64,000 nt of DNA, taken from NCBI GenBank assembly GCA_934561175.1, contig CAKTFW010000002.1, forward strand, positions 62,001 through 126,000, read 5' to 3'. This stretch comes from an uncultured Oscillospiraceae bacterium (lineage in GTDB: Bacteria; Bacillota; Clostridia; Oscillospirales; Oscillospiraceae). Below the pieces are notes generated by a model, which saw only the letters and a program-made list of their open reading frames with translations, was not told where the DNA came from and did no database searches. Position numbers and translations under genes: made by a program. Shown one piece after another: positions 43,349-52,064 of the stretch; position 1 is the stretch's first letter, and each line of letters opens with the position of its first letter.

Positions 43349-45364
43349 TCAATTCTTCGCAACTCCCAACGCGACCTCCTCAGCGGCGGCATAGTGAATG
43401 GGAGTTGTACTGAGAACGGTACTGTCATCGCCGACTTGCGAAACAGTCACCTTGTCACCAACATTCATGGGGACGGCGTCGATCTGTAGACAGGATGCGC
43501 TGACATAGGTTGTGTCTTGTGCGTCATCGTTGATATTGACGACACTGTAGGGTGTGAAATTATCGCCGTAGACATACATGGTGTTGCCAATGTGGCTGAA
43601 AGCGCTGACCTGAATGGGAAGCACGCCCATTTGCATGGGAATGGTATGATAGCGCACATTGCCGCCGGTTGTGTCATGATTGCCATAGAGCATATCGTAT
43701 TCAAACAGCTCCAGTGCATGGAGATAATCCGGATCTTTGGAGAAACACTGATGCAGTTTTGGCAGCAGACCGGAATCGATATCAAACAGATCAAAAACAT
43801 GGGCGGCCAGTTGATAGGCGTACAGGTCGGTGTTGTCGGCCTCCAGCGGGAAGTTACTCCAGATGACATATTCCGTTTGGAAGAGATTGCCGTTTTCAAG
43901 GTCACTATTTTCCATCTCAAAGTTTGGAAGATGGTCGCCAAAGAAGGCGACCACAACTGGCTCCGGGTAGTCCTGCAGTGTTTCCACCAGCTGACCGACG
44001 AATGCATCGGACTCGGAGAGTTGATTTATGTAGTAAGAAAACGCCGTGGCGGTCTTTTCATCGTCTATGCCGCTGACCGTGATCGGCTCGTCGTCGCCCA
44101 ACGGCTCCCGCGGGTATTTTCCATGTGCCTGGACGGAAACGGTGTAGATCAAATCCTGCTGTGGTGTGGATGCAAGTGCATCCTCAATTGGTTGGATCAG
44201 CACGGAATCCTTGACCCAGCCGAGGGGATTTGTCTGCACATTTTGCATATATTCCTCCGCGGTGAAGGTATTAAAGCCGAGGTTGGCATAGACCAGATAT
44301 CGGTCATAAAAGGTAGCATCGTTATTGTGGATGGCATGGCAGCTGTAGCCGAGCGGCTGCAAATCATAGCAGATGGACTCACAGGCGGTCTGCTTTAGAA
44401 TCGTTTCGTAGGGATACTCGCCAGTTCCGAAATATTCCAGGCTCATGCCGGTAATCATTTCAAATTCCGTATTGGCAGTGCCGGCGCCAAAGACAGGTAC
44501 GGTGAGAAAACCGTGCGGGCAAGACTGCTTCAGCGCGGTGAAACAGGGCACCGGGTTCTCGGAAAACGAAAGCTTTTTCACATAGTTTGGATCAAAGAAA
44601 GACTCCAACTGGACGAAGATGATGTTTGGCAGCATTGTCGGATTGGATTCCGAATCGGCATTGATGTCCTCCAGAATTTGCTGCACATGGGAGGGAGAAT
44701 AGTCTTCCGGTTCGTCGATTCCGCGATCAACAAGGCTGCGGCAGAAGCAATAGGGAAAGCCATAGTCGCGGTAGGCGTTTGCCAGATTGGAAAATTTATT
44801 GGAGAGCGTGCCGGTCTGGAGCAGCAGAAGGGTGGAACCGGTCAGAAGGATGGAAAACAGGCAGAGGGAAAAGATGGCCCGATAGGGATATACCGTCGTT
44901 TTCCGGGCGTGTATGCAAAAGAAGACAAGGCCGGTTACCAGTGCAAGGAAAGCGATGATCAACAAAATGATCTGCCAGAGGTTCAGATAGATCTGTAAAA
45001 TGCTCCAGACGGATTTGAGCAGTGCAAAATCAATGGCAGAGAGCGGTGTGGTGCGGAAGGTAGTTAAAATGCAATCTGCCAGACCGAGAACGCACCAGAC
45101 AGTGGAGAGAATCGCAATGGCTGCCCCTTTTCTGCGGAAAAATGCAGAGAGGCAGAGCGACACCAGAATGATGCAGCTGTTATAGAGAAATACGAGCGGC
45201 GAGTGTATCACCAGGCCCAGACCTGCGAAAAGCGAATGGCGGCAAAGACTTTCAATGACCAGCTCCAGGAGCAGAGACAATGCAATTACAGTCAGAAGAT
45301 AGCGGCGAAAGGTTGTGCATTTTGTGGGCTGCCGCGTGGGCGTTTCAGAAGTCTGTGGTATCAT
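43349..45364 (-). CDS. LTA-synthase-family membrane sulfatase
   Basis: 671 aa. Five transmembrane helices in the first ~190 residues, then an extracellular alkaline-phosphatase-fold domain: metal site NIIFVQLESFFDP, catalytic threonine in FGAGTANTEFEMITG, CHAIHNNDATFYDR, TVSVQAHGKYP and VAFFGDHLP. Members polymerise glycerol-phosphate lipoteichoic acid or move phosphoglycerol to glycolipids and glycans. After about residue 540 there is an extra ~130-residue end, beta-rich (MYVYGDNFTPYSVVNIND), not needed in LtaS. GGAGG 8 nt before the ATG. A promoter lies at 45401. Confidence 0.9.
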   Translation of the reverse strand: MIPQTSETPTRQPTKCTTFRRYLLTVIALSLLLELVIESLCRHSLFAGLGLVIHSPLVFLYNSCIILVSLCLSAFFRRKGAAIAILSTVWCVLGLADCILTTFRTTPLSAIDFALLKSVWSILQIYLNLWQIILLIIAFLALVTGLVFFCIHARKTTVYPYRAIFSLCLFSILLTGSTLLLLQTGTLSNKFSNLANAYRDYGFPYCFCRSLVDRGIDEPEDYSPSHVQQILEDINADSESNPTMLPNIIFVQLESFFDPNYVKKLSFSENPVPCFTALKQSCPHGFLTVPVFGAGTANTEFEMITGMSLEYFGTGEYPYETILKQTACESICYDLQPLGYSCHAIHNNDATFYDRYLVYANLGFNTFTAEEYMQNVQTNPLGWVKDSVLIQPIEDALASTPQQDLIYTVSVQAHGKYPREPLGDDEPITVSGIDDEKTATAFSYYINQLSESDAFVGQLVETLQDYPEPVVVAFFGDHLPNFEMENSDLENGNLFQTEYVIWSNFPLEADNTDLYAYQLAAHVFDLFDIDSGLLPKLHQCFSKDPDYLHALELFEYDMLYGNHDTTGGNVRYHTIPMQMGVLPIQVSAFSHIGNTMYVYGDNFTPYSVVNINDDAQDTTYVSASCLQIDAVPMNVGDKVTVSQVGDDSTVLSTTPIHYAAAEEVALGVAKN

Positions 45365-45400
45365 AAAAAGAGCCTCCGAGACACAAAAATATCGCTCTTC

Positions 45401-45428
45401 ATTATGGCACGGAAACTGTAAAAATCAA
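45401..45428 (-). promoter_or_regulatory. Promoter of the LTA-synthase-like/nrdG/dut unit
   Basis: TTGATT (45423-45428 on minus), 16-bp spacer, CATAAT (45401-45406). Confidence 0.65.
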
Positions 45429-45476
45429 GCATTTGTAAAGAAAGATCATACTTTTTTCAGAAATTTTGTCATAAAA

Positions 45477-45508
45477 GATCGGAGCCTGGAAAAATTCCGG
45501 CCCCGATC
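45477..45508 (-). terminator. Terminator of nrdD
   Basis: GATCGG/CCGATC-based stem with internal mismatches, followed on minus by TTTTATG. Confidence 0.75.
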
Positions 45509-45520
45509 AAATCGACTGGC

Positions 45521-47647
45521 TTACAGATGAAGGACACGCGCCTTGATTTCCTTGGTTTTTCCGACATTCCAGAAATTCTCGCCAAGATAGCCGCAGGTGC
45601 GGCGGGTGACATTCATTCGGTTCTGATCTTTGTTGCCACAGGCGGGGCATTCCCACTCCAGATCGTCGTTGATCAGAATTTCGCCGTCATAACCGCAGAC
45701 CTGGCAGTAGTCCGACTTTGTATTAAACTCTGCATACTGGATATTGTCGTAAATAAAGCGCACAAGATCCTGCAGAGCGGTCAGATTGTTCCGCATATTG
45801 GGAATCTCTACATAGGAGATGCAGCCGCCGCTGGAAATCTTCTGGAATTGGCTCTCAAACTGGAATTTGGCGAAAGCGTCAATCTGCTCACGGACATCTA
45901 CATGATAAGAATTTGTGTAATAGCCTTTGTCCGTGACATCGGGGATGGTGCCGAAACGCTCTTTATCAATCCTGGCAAAGCGGTAGCAGAGCGACTCTGC
46001 CGGGGTGCCGTAGAGGGCAAAGCCGATGCCTGTCTGCTCTTTCCAAACGGCACATTTGTTTTTCATATACTGCATGACCTTCAGCGCAAATTCGGTGCCC
46101 TCCGACGCTGTGTGACTGCAGCCTTTCATCAGCTTGGTCAGTTCGTACAGGCCAATATAGCCCAGAGAAATGGTGGAATAACCGCCCGTCAGGAATTTAT
46201 CAATGGTCTCACCCTTTTTCAGGCGGGCGATTGCGCCATACTGCCAATGCACCGGCGAGACATCCGATTTCACGCCTATCAGTGCGTTGTGACGGCACAT
46301 GAGCGCCTCATAGCAGAGCTGCAGGCGCTCATCAAACAGCGCCCAGAATTTCTGTTCGTCACCATGCGCCAGAATGCCAATCTGAGGCAGGTTGATGGAG
46401 ACAACGCCCTGATTGAAGCGGCCTTCAAATTTGTAATTGCCGTTTTCGTCTTTCCAAGGGGAGAGGAAGCTGCGGCAGCCCATCGGGGCAAAGACATTGC
46501 CCTCATAGTTTTCCCGCATTTTTTTGGCAGAGATATAGTCGGGGTACATCCGTTTGGCTGAACATTTGACGGCAAGCTCCGTGATGTAGTCATACTTGCC
46601 GCCCTGGAGGCAGTTGCAGGTGTCAAGTACATAGACGAGCTTCGGAAAGGCGGGGGTGACATAGACGCCGGCCTCGTTCTTGATGCCCTCCAGCCGCTGG
46701 CGGAGGATTTCTTCGATGATCATTGCATTTTCTTTGATATAGGGATCATCCTCGCGCAGATACAGGAAAATGGTCACAAAGGGGGACTGACCGTTTGTCG
46801 TCATCAGCGTGTTGATTTGGTATTGGATCGTCTGGACACCGGCCTTCAGCTCATCCTGCAGGCGCTCTCTGGTCAGACGCTCAATCAGTTCTTCCGAAGC
46901 CTCGCCGCTGCACTCGGCGGTGATATGTTTTTTGAACTTTTCGTAGCTGCGGCGCAGATATTTGCCCAGGTGGCACACATCCACCGACTGGCCGCCGTAC
47001 TGGTTGGAGGCCACATTGGCGATGATCTGCGTCATGACATTGCAGGCGACCTGGAATGACTTGGGGCTTTCAATCATCTTGCCGTTCATCATGGTGCCGT
47101 TGTCCAGCATATCGCCGATGTTGATCAGGCAGCAGTTGAAAATCGGCTGGACGAAATAATCTGCATCGTGGAAGTGCAGTACGCCTTCATCGTGCGCCTT
47201 GGAGATCTTCTCCGGCAGCAGAATACGGCGGGTCAGATCGCGGGAAACCTCACCGGCGATATAGTCGCGCTGCGTGGAGGCAATGACGGTGTTTTTGTTG
47301 GAATTTTCTTCTGCCAGTTCCTTATTCGTATTCTGCAGCAGGCTGAGGATGCTCTCGTCGGTGGTGTTCTGCTTCCGGACCAACGCGCGGGTATAGCGAT
47401 AGATGACATAGTTTTTGGCCAGCAGATACTTGCCGTTTTCCATCAGGCTGCGTTCTACCATATCCTGAATATCTTCTACAAGCAGGCGCTCGCGATGCCG
47501 GGACGCAATCGAGTGGACGATTTTCTCGATCTGTTCCTCGGAAATGCGGTCGGCTTCGTCGACAGAAGTGTTCGCTTTTTGAATGGCAACAGCAATTTTA
47601 GAACGGTCAAACGCTACAATTGTGCCATCTCTCTTTACAACTTGCAT
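45521..47647 (-). CDS. nrdD: Anaerobic ribonucleoside-triphosphate reductase NrdD
   Basis: 708 aa, class III reductase. ATP-cone at the N terminus (MQVVKRDGTIVAFDRSKI ... RLLVEDIQDMVE), the ten-stranded barrel with LHFHDADYF, CNVMTQIIANVASNQYGG and GCRSFLSPW, then a zinc site of two C-x2-C pairs (YCQVCGYDG, WECPACGNK) and the glycyl-radical loop RRTCGYLGENFWN near the C terminus. It makes dNTPs without oxygen, activated by NrdG. ATG at 47647 follows GAGGGGG; the longer frame passes through the promoter. Confidence 0.97.
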   Translation of the reverse strand: MQVVKRDGTIVAFDRSKIAVAIQKANTSVDEADRISEEQIEKIVHSIASRHRERLLVEDIQDMVERSLMENGKYLLAKNYVIYRYTRALVRKQNTTDESILSLLQNTNKELAEENSNKNTVIASTQRDYIAGEVSRDLTRRILLPEKISKAHDEGVLHFHDADYFVQPIFNCCLINIGDMLDNGTMMNGKMIESPKSFQVACNVMTQIIANVASNQYGGQSVDVCHLGKYLRRSYEKFKKHITAECSGEASEELIERLTRERLQDELKAGVQTIQYQINTLMTTNGQSPFVTIFLYLREDDPYIKENAMIIEEILRQRLEGIKNEAGVYVTPAFPKLVYVLDTCNCLQGGKYDYITELAVKCSAKRMYPDYISAKKMRENYEGNVFAPMGCRSFLSPWKDENGNYKFEGRFNQGVVSINLPQIGILAHGDEQKFWALFDERLQLCYEALMCRHNALIGVKSDVSPVHWQYGAIARLKKGETIDKFLTGGYSTISLGYIGLYELTKLMKGCSHTASEGTEFALKVMQYMKNKCAVWKEQTGIGFALYGTPAESLCYRFARIDKERFGTIPDVTDKGYYTNSYHVDVREQIDAFAKFQFESQFQKISSGGCISYVEIPNMRNNLTALQDLVRFIYDNIQYAEFNTKSDYCQVCGYDGEILINDDLEWECPACGNKDQNRMNVTRRTCGYLGENFWNVGKTKEIKARVLHL

Positions 47648-47762
47648 AAAATCCCCCTCTTTTGCAACAAACCGGTTTTCAATCAATGAAAACGAAAAGG
47701 TTTTGTATATCACCGTACATGGATGCACACAAAACCACAAGATATTGGATTGAACATTTTGT

Positions 47763-47791
47763 ATTCTAACACTATCTAGTGTTGGAATCAA
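47763..47791 (-). promoter_or_regulatory. nrdD promoter with NrdR-like operator in the spacer
   Basis: TTGATT (47786-47791 on minus), 17-bp spacer, TAGAAT (47763-47768). The spacer holds the palindrome ACACTATCTAGTGT (47769-47782), similar to NrdR boxes. A weaker box-like sequence lies at 47735-47750, centred 33 bp away. Confidence 0.75.
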
Positions 47792-47918
47792 GGGATAAAG
47801 TACAATTCGTGGAAATGACCAAAAAGCGGAGGGAAGAATTGGCGCGCTGTCGTAGGAAAATAAACATGCAATGCGGAACCGATTTGCATGTGAAACATGC
47901 CTGACCGAAAAGGTTAAA

Positions 47919-48073
47919 TGCGAAAAAGTGTGCGGTCATAGGAATGGAACTGGAGTTTGCTGAAATTCACGGTCATCATAAAATCCCTGTTGAAAAAGGT
48001 AGCACGGATGTATATGCAAATCTGGTAATTGTCCATAAGAATGTCCACACACTGATGGAACACCGGATACGCT
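47919..48073 (+). pseudogene. HNH-domain scrap of a group II intron maturase
   Basis: About 50 codons without start: CAVIGMELEFAEIHGHHKIP, STDVYANLVIVHKNVHTLME, stop TGA at 48071-48073. This is the C-terminal HNH endonuclease pattern (two His, Asn, His) of intron-encoded reverse transcriptases of CL/ML type. No reverse-transcriptase domain or intact domain V is nearby. The 48074-48165 stretch is probably more intron debris; nothing else is seen in 47792-47918. Confidence 0.6.
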
Positions 48074-48145
48074 GAAAGGTTTATGTCCGGTGTGAAGCGG
48101 GAGAAAATCCAGCGATAATTTCAAAGGATTACCTATCGCTATCAC

Positions 48146-48174
48146 TTTCCAAATCGCGCGAACTCTGTTATACT
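48146..48174 (+). promoter_or_regulatory. Candidate promoter of the YgiQ gene
   Basis: TTTCCA (48146-48151), 17-bp spacer, TATACT (48169-48174). Confidence 0.45.
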
Positions 48175-48196
48175 GAGTCATATATACTGAGTCATA
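48170..48196 (+). repeat. Tandem 13-bp repeat at the YgiQ transcription start
   Basis: ATACTGAGTCATA at 48170-48182 and 48184-48196, separated by one T. It duplicates the -10 region; TGAGTCA is itself a near-palindrome. Confidence 0.75.
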
Positions 48197-48224
48197 CGAA
48201 TGTGACAAAAAGGAGGGAGCGGCG

Positions 48225-50114
48225 ATGCGGGATTATCTGCCGATCAGCCGAGCGGATATGGAGGCGCGCGGCTGGGAGCAGTGTGACTTTGTCTATGTGA
48301 TCGGCGACGCCTATGTGGACCATCCGTCCTTTGGCCATGCGATTATCAGCCGGGTACTGGAGAGTGCGGGCTATAAGGTCGGCATCATCTCCCAGCCGAA
48401 TTGGAAAAATCCGGAATCGATCCGCATCCTGGGAGAACCACGGCTTGGATTTTTGGTGATGGGCGGCAATATGGACTCCATGGTCAACCATTATTCGGTC
48501 TCGAAAAAAAGACGGCAGATGGACGCCTTTACGCCCGGCGGCGTTATGGGAAAGCGCCCAGACTATGCGACGATTGTCTACTGCAATCTGATTCGGCGCA
48601 GCTATCGGACTGCACCGATTATCATCGGTGGAATTGAAGCCAGCCTGCGGCGGCTGGCACACTATGATTACTGGTCGAACAAGCTCAAACGCTCTATCCT
48701 GCTGGATGCACAGGCGGATTTGCTGATTTATGGCATGGGCGAACGCGCCGTGGTCGAGGTTGCTGATGCATTGAACAGCGGCCTACAGATTTCAGATATC
48801 ACCTTTATCAATGGCACGGCCTACCGGGCAACCAGTCTGGAGAATGTGTACGATTATCAGCTGCTGCCGACTTTTGCGCAGCTTCGGGAAAATCCCCGTG
48901 CCTATGCAGCGAGCTTTTACACCCAATACCGGAATACCGATGCTCACACGGCAAAGCGACTGGTGGAGCCCTATGGAGAGCATGAGTTTATGGTGCAGAA
49001 TCCGCCGCAGATGCCGCTTTCCACCTCCGAAATGGACCGGGTTTATGGCCTGCCGTATATGCGGAATTACCATCCGAGTTATGAGGCGGCCGGCGGTGTA
49101 CCCGCCATTGCAGAGGTGAAGTTCAGCCTTACTTCCTGCCGCGGATGCTTTGGCGGGTGCAGTTTTTGTGCGCTGACATTTCATCAGGGACGAACGATTC
49201 AGGTGCGCAGTCACGCGTCGATTCTGCGGGAGGCGGAGCAGATCACCTGGGAGCCGGATTTCAAGGGATATATTCATGATGTCGGCGGCCCGACGGCCAA
49301 TTTTCGTCAGCCTGCCTGCCAGAAGCAGCTGAAGTATGGTGTATGCCCGGACCGTCAGTGCCTGGCACCGAAGCCGTGCCCTAATCTGGTGGTAGATCAT
49401 AGTGATTATGTGGCGCTGCTGCGAAAATTGCGCGCGTTGCCGCGAGTAAAAAAGGTCTTTATCCGCAGCGGTGTCCGGTTTGATTATCTGCTGCTGGATC
49501 AGGATGATACCTTCTTCCGTGAATTGGTGCAGTACCATGTTTCCGGACAGCTGAAGGTTGCACCGGAGCATGTGTCGGACCCCGTGCTGCGGCGGATGGG
49601 AAAACCAGCAGGTGCAGTCTATCGGGCATTCTTGGAGAAATATAAAGCACTGAACTGCCAAATGGGCAAGGAACAGTATGTTGTGCCGTATCTGATGTCC
49701 TCCCACCCCGGTTCGACCTTGAAAGAAGCGGTTGAATTGGCGGAATATCTGCGGGATCTTGGTTATATGCCGGAGCAGGTACAGGATTTTTACCCAACGC
49801 CGTCCACGCTCTCCACGGTCATGTACTATACGGGATTGGATCCACGCACGATGCAGAAGGTTTATGTGCCGACAAATCCCCATGAAAAGGCGATGCAGCG
49901 GGCGCTGATCCAGTACCGGAATCCCAAAAACTACGAGTTAGTGCATGAAGCGCTGGTAAAAGCTGGACGCATGGACTTGATCGGTTTTGATAAGCATTGC
50001 CTAATTCGTCCGCGAAGCGGTGCACATCGTGCACCTTCTGCGGCGCGTGGGAAGCAGCGGCCAAAGGGAGAACCACGGCGGCCGACCGGAAATCCGACGA
50101 GGAGGAGACGCTGA
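48225..50114 (+). CDS. YgiQ-family radical SAM protein (UPF0313)
   Basis: 629 aa. The N-terminal UPF0313 domain has FVYVIGDAYVDHPSFGHAII and LGEPRLGFLVMGGNMDSMVN. The radical-SAM cluster motif is RGCFGGCSFCALTFHQGR (C-x3-C-x2-C), followed by VAPEHVSDPVLRRMGKP. The tail is basic (GKQRPKGEPRRPTGNP) and may bind nucleic acid. The reaction is unknown. AGGAGGGAG precedes the ATG by seven nt. degV follows without a gap. Confidence 0.93.
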   Translation: MRDYLPISRADMEARGWEQCDFVYVIGDAYVDHPSFGHAIISRVLESAGYKVGIISQPNWKNPESIRILGEPRLGFLVMGGNMDSMVNHYSVSKKRRQMDAFTPGGVMGKRPDYATIVYCNLIRRSYRTAPIIIGGIEASLRRLAHYDYWSNKLKRSILLDAQADLLIYGMGERAVVEVADALNSGLQISDITFINGTAYRATSLENVYDYQLLPTFAQLRENPRAYAASFYTQYRNTDAHTAKRLVEPYGEHEFMVQNPPQMPLSTSEMDRVYGLPYMRNYHPSYEAAGGVPAIAEVKFSLTSCRGCFGGCSFCALTFHQGRTIQVRSHASILREAEQITWEPDFKGYIHDVGGPTANFRQPACQKQLKYGVCPDRQCLAPKPCPNLVVDHSDYVALLRKLRALPRVKKVFIRSGVRFDYLLLDQDDTFFRELVQYHVSGQLKVAPEHVSDPVLRRMGKPAGAVYRAFLEKYKALNCQMGKEQYVVPYLMSSHPGSTLKEAVELAEYLRDLGYMPEQVQDFYPTPSTLSTVMYYTGLDPRTMQKVYVPTNPHEKAMQRALIQYRNPKNYELVHEALVKAGRMDLIGFDKHCLIRPRSGAHRAPSAARGKQRPKGEPRRPTGNPTRRRR

Positions 50115-50966
50115 ATGGGACGCATTTTGATTGCGGCGGACAGTACCTGTGATCTGTCACAGAAATTGCTGGAGCGTTATGGCATAGAACTGGTGCCGCT
50201 GAATATTGTGCTGGAAGATCGAGCCTACAGGGACGGGATGGAGATCACGCCGGAGCAAATCTACCATTGGGCGGACGAACACCACACGACGCCGAAGACA
50301 ACGGCTGTTACCATGGGCGATGCGGTATCGTTTTTGCAGCGGATCGGTGCGCCGGGGGACGAAATTCTCTGTTTCTGCATTTCAGAGCAGATGTCTTCTA
50401 CGGCGCAGGTACTTCGCCTGGCGGCGGAAGAGGTCCCGCAGAAGCGAGTCTGGGTGATTGATTCTCAGAGCTTGTCCACCGGCATTGGTTTGCAGGTCTT
50501 GTATGCGGCAGAACTGGCGCAAGCTGGAATGCCGGCAAGAGAAATTGTAAAAGCGGTGGAACAGCGCCGCCCGCAGGTGCGGGCTTCCTTCGTTGTGGAG
50601 ACGCTGACCTATTTGTATCGAGGCGGCCGGTGCAGTGCAACTGCGGCGCTGGTGGGAAATGCACTGCAGTTGAAGCCGAAAATTGTCGTGCAGCATGGGA
50701 AAATGGGAGTTTCCAAAAAGTTCCGCGGCAAGAGCGCGGCGGTTGTGCGCAAATACGCGGAGGACCTGCACGATGCGTTGCTGCAGGCAGATCCAAGCCG
50801 TGTATTTATCACCCATTCCGGGATTGATCCGACGATTGTGGAGGAGACGGTGGCATATCTCAAGTCGTTGCACTATTTTCGGGAAGTGCTTGTGACGCGC
50901 GCCGGCGGTGTGATTTCCAGCCACTGTGGACCAGGAACATTGGGCATCTTGTTCTACGCAGGATAA
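50115..50966 (+). CDS. DegV-family fatty-acid-binding protein
   Basis: 283 aa. Start ILIAADSTCDLSQKLLERYGI, LVPLNIVLEDRAYRDG, CFCISEQMSSTAQVLRLAAEE, and TLTYLYRGGRCSATAALVGN are DegV hallmarks; these proteins hold a fatty acid for the FakA kinase in Firmicutes. No fakA is in the window. Directly follows ygiQ (TGAATG) and ends at a shared terminator. Confidence 0.93.
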   Translation: MGRILIAADSTCDLSQKLLERYGIELVPLNIVLEDRAYRDGMEITPEQIYHWADEHHTTPKTTAVTMGDAVSFLQRIGAPGDEILCFCISEQMSSTAQVLRLAAEEVPQKRVWVIDSQSLSTGIGLQVLYAAELAQAGMPAREIVKAVEQRRPQVRASFVVETLTYLYRGGRCSATAALVGNALQLKPKIVVQHGKMGVSKKFRGKSAAVVRKYAEDLHDALLQADPSRVFITHSGIDPTIVEETVAYLKSLHYFREVLVTRAGGVISSHCGPGTLGILFYAG

Positions 50967-51949
50967 GCGAAAAAAACAGGCCGGGCAGAAACGATCACTC
51001 GTTTCTGCCCGGCCTTTGCATTTAACAGTTTGCAAGCGCGATGGAGATTGAGTGCACCATCGACGGTACTTTCACGCAGCAGCATGCAAAGTTGCGTGGG
51101 GGTCAGCGTGGGGGCGCGTGCCAACAGACGGGCTGCGGCAGCTGTGACCATAGGTGCAGCCATAGAAGTACCGGTGCATGACCGATATCCGCCGCCAGAT
51201 TCTGTGGTGAGAATTTCAGTGCCCGGTGCAGCCAGATCCACGCCGACGCCATAGTTGGAGGTGGCGTGCAGGCTGCCGTCAGCTTGCAGATTGGCGACTG
51301 TGAGTACCAATTCACCAGGGGAGACCGGAATGGCCCTGCCCTGATTTCCGGCAGAACGAATTACCGGTATAGCAGAACGGGCAAGCGCCTGTTCCAAAAT
51401 TGCATTGCTCCCTGTGACGCCAAGACTGAGGTTGATGAGGTCAGCGCCGTTGTCCCAGGCGTAACGGAGCGCGGCCAAAATATCAGAGACTGAGCCGCCG
51501 GCATTCTCCTGCAGAACCTGCAGTACCATCAGTTGTACCATGCCGCGCATACCCGCTGTTCCGGCAATGCCGATTTTGTTGTTTGTATCGGCAGCCAGAA
51601 TCCCGGCCACATAGGTGCCATGGTGATCCGGCGTGATTTTGTTGGTACTTTCCAGAAAATTCCAACCGCATTCATCATCAATGTAGCCGTTTTGATCGTC
51701 ATCAATCCCATTGCCGGGGATTTCGCCGGGATTTTGCCAAAATGCGCCGGCGAGATCCGGATGTCGAAGGTCGACGCCACTGTCGATTAACGCGATGACA
51801 ATCGGCTTTTCGGGTAAGATGCCCGGCCATTCCGCATCCGGATGAATTCCATGGATGCCGGTCAGCGCCCACTGCTGGGGGAAAAGCGGATCATTGACCG
51901 ACGCGGTGCCGACAAGTACTGCGGCTGCGATGACCAGCGTGCGAAACAC
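50954..51949 (-). CDS. Secreted subtilisin-like serine protease (S8)
   Basis: 331 aa. A signal peptide (res 1-18) is directly followed by NDPLFPQQWAL, i.e. the mature N-terminus of thermitase-like enzymes without the usual inhibitor prodomain. Catalytic triad: Asp in VIALIDSGVDLRHPDL, His in DHHGTYVAGIL, Ser in CTGTSMAAPMV, plus the oxyanion Asn in RSAGNQGR. Start is GTG 51947-51949 with GGGAGG seven nt upstream. Oddly, the frame has no stop before the terminator: the hairpin codes for AGQKRVIVSARPVFF, and the stop falls after the T-run, 13 bp into degV. Many transcripts would therefore lack a stop codon. Confidence 0.88.
   Translation of the reverse strand: MFRTLVIAAAVLVGTASVNDPLFPQQWALTGIHGIHPDAEWPGILPEKPIVIALIDSGVDLRHPDLAGAFWQNPGEIPGNGIDDDQNGYIDDECGWNFLESTNKITPDHHGTYVAGILAADTNNKIGIAGTAGMRGMVQLMVLQVLQENAGGSVSDILAALRYAWDNGADLINLSLGVTGSNAILEQALARSAIPVIRSAGNQGRAIPVSPGELVLTVANLQADGSLHATSNYGVGVDLAAPGTEILTTESGGGYRSCTGTSMAAPMVTAAAARLLARAPTLTPTQLCMLLRESTVDGALNLHRACKLLNAKAGQKRVIVSARPVFFAYPA
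50978..51015. terminator. Bidirectional terminator between degV and the subtilase
   Basis: 17-bp perfect stem AGGCCGGGCAGAAACGA/TCGTTTCTGCCCGGCCT with loop TCAC; TTTG on + and a run of T on - follow. On minus it lies inside the subtilase reading frame. Confidence 0.88.
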
Positions 51950-52012
51950 CAAAATGCCTCCCTTTTGTGGAATCTGCGGCTAGTTTGTGCGCAGTGGCTG
52001 CAAATTATGAAA

Positions 52013-52040
52013 GGGCCCCGTTCCAAATAGAACGGGGCCC
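52013..52040 (-). terminator. Terminator of the SLH-protein gene
   Basis: GGGCCCCGTTC/GAACGGGGCCC stem, loop CAAATA, with TTTCATAATTT after it on minus. Confidence 0.8.
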
Positions 52041-52064
52041 AAATAACAGTGTTTTGAAATTTGC

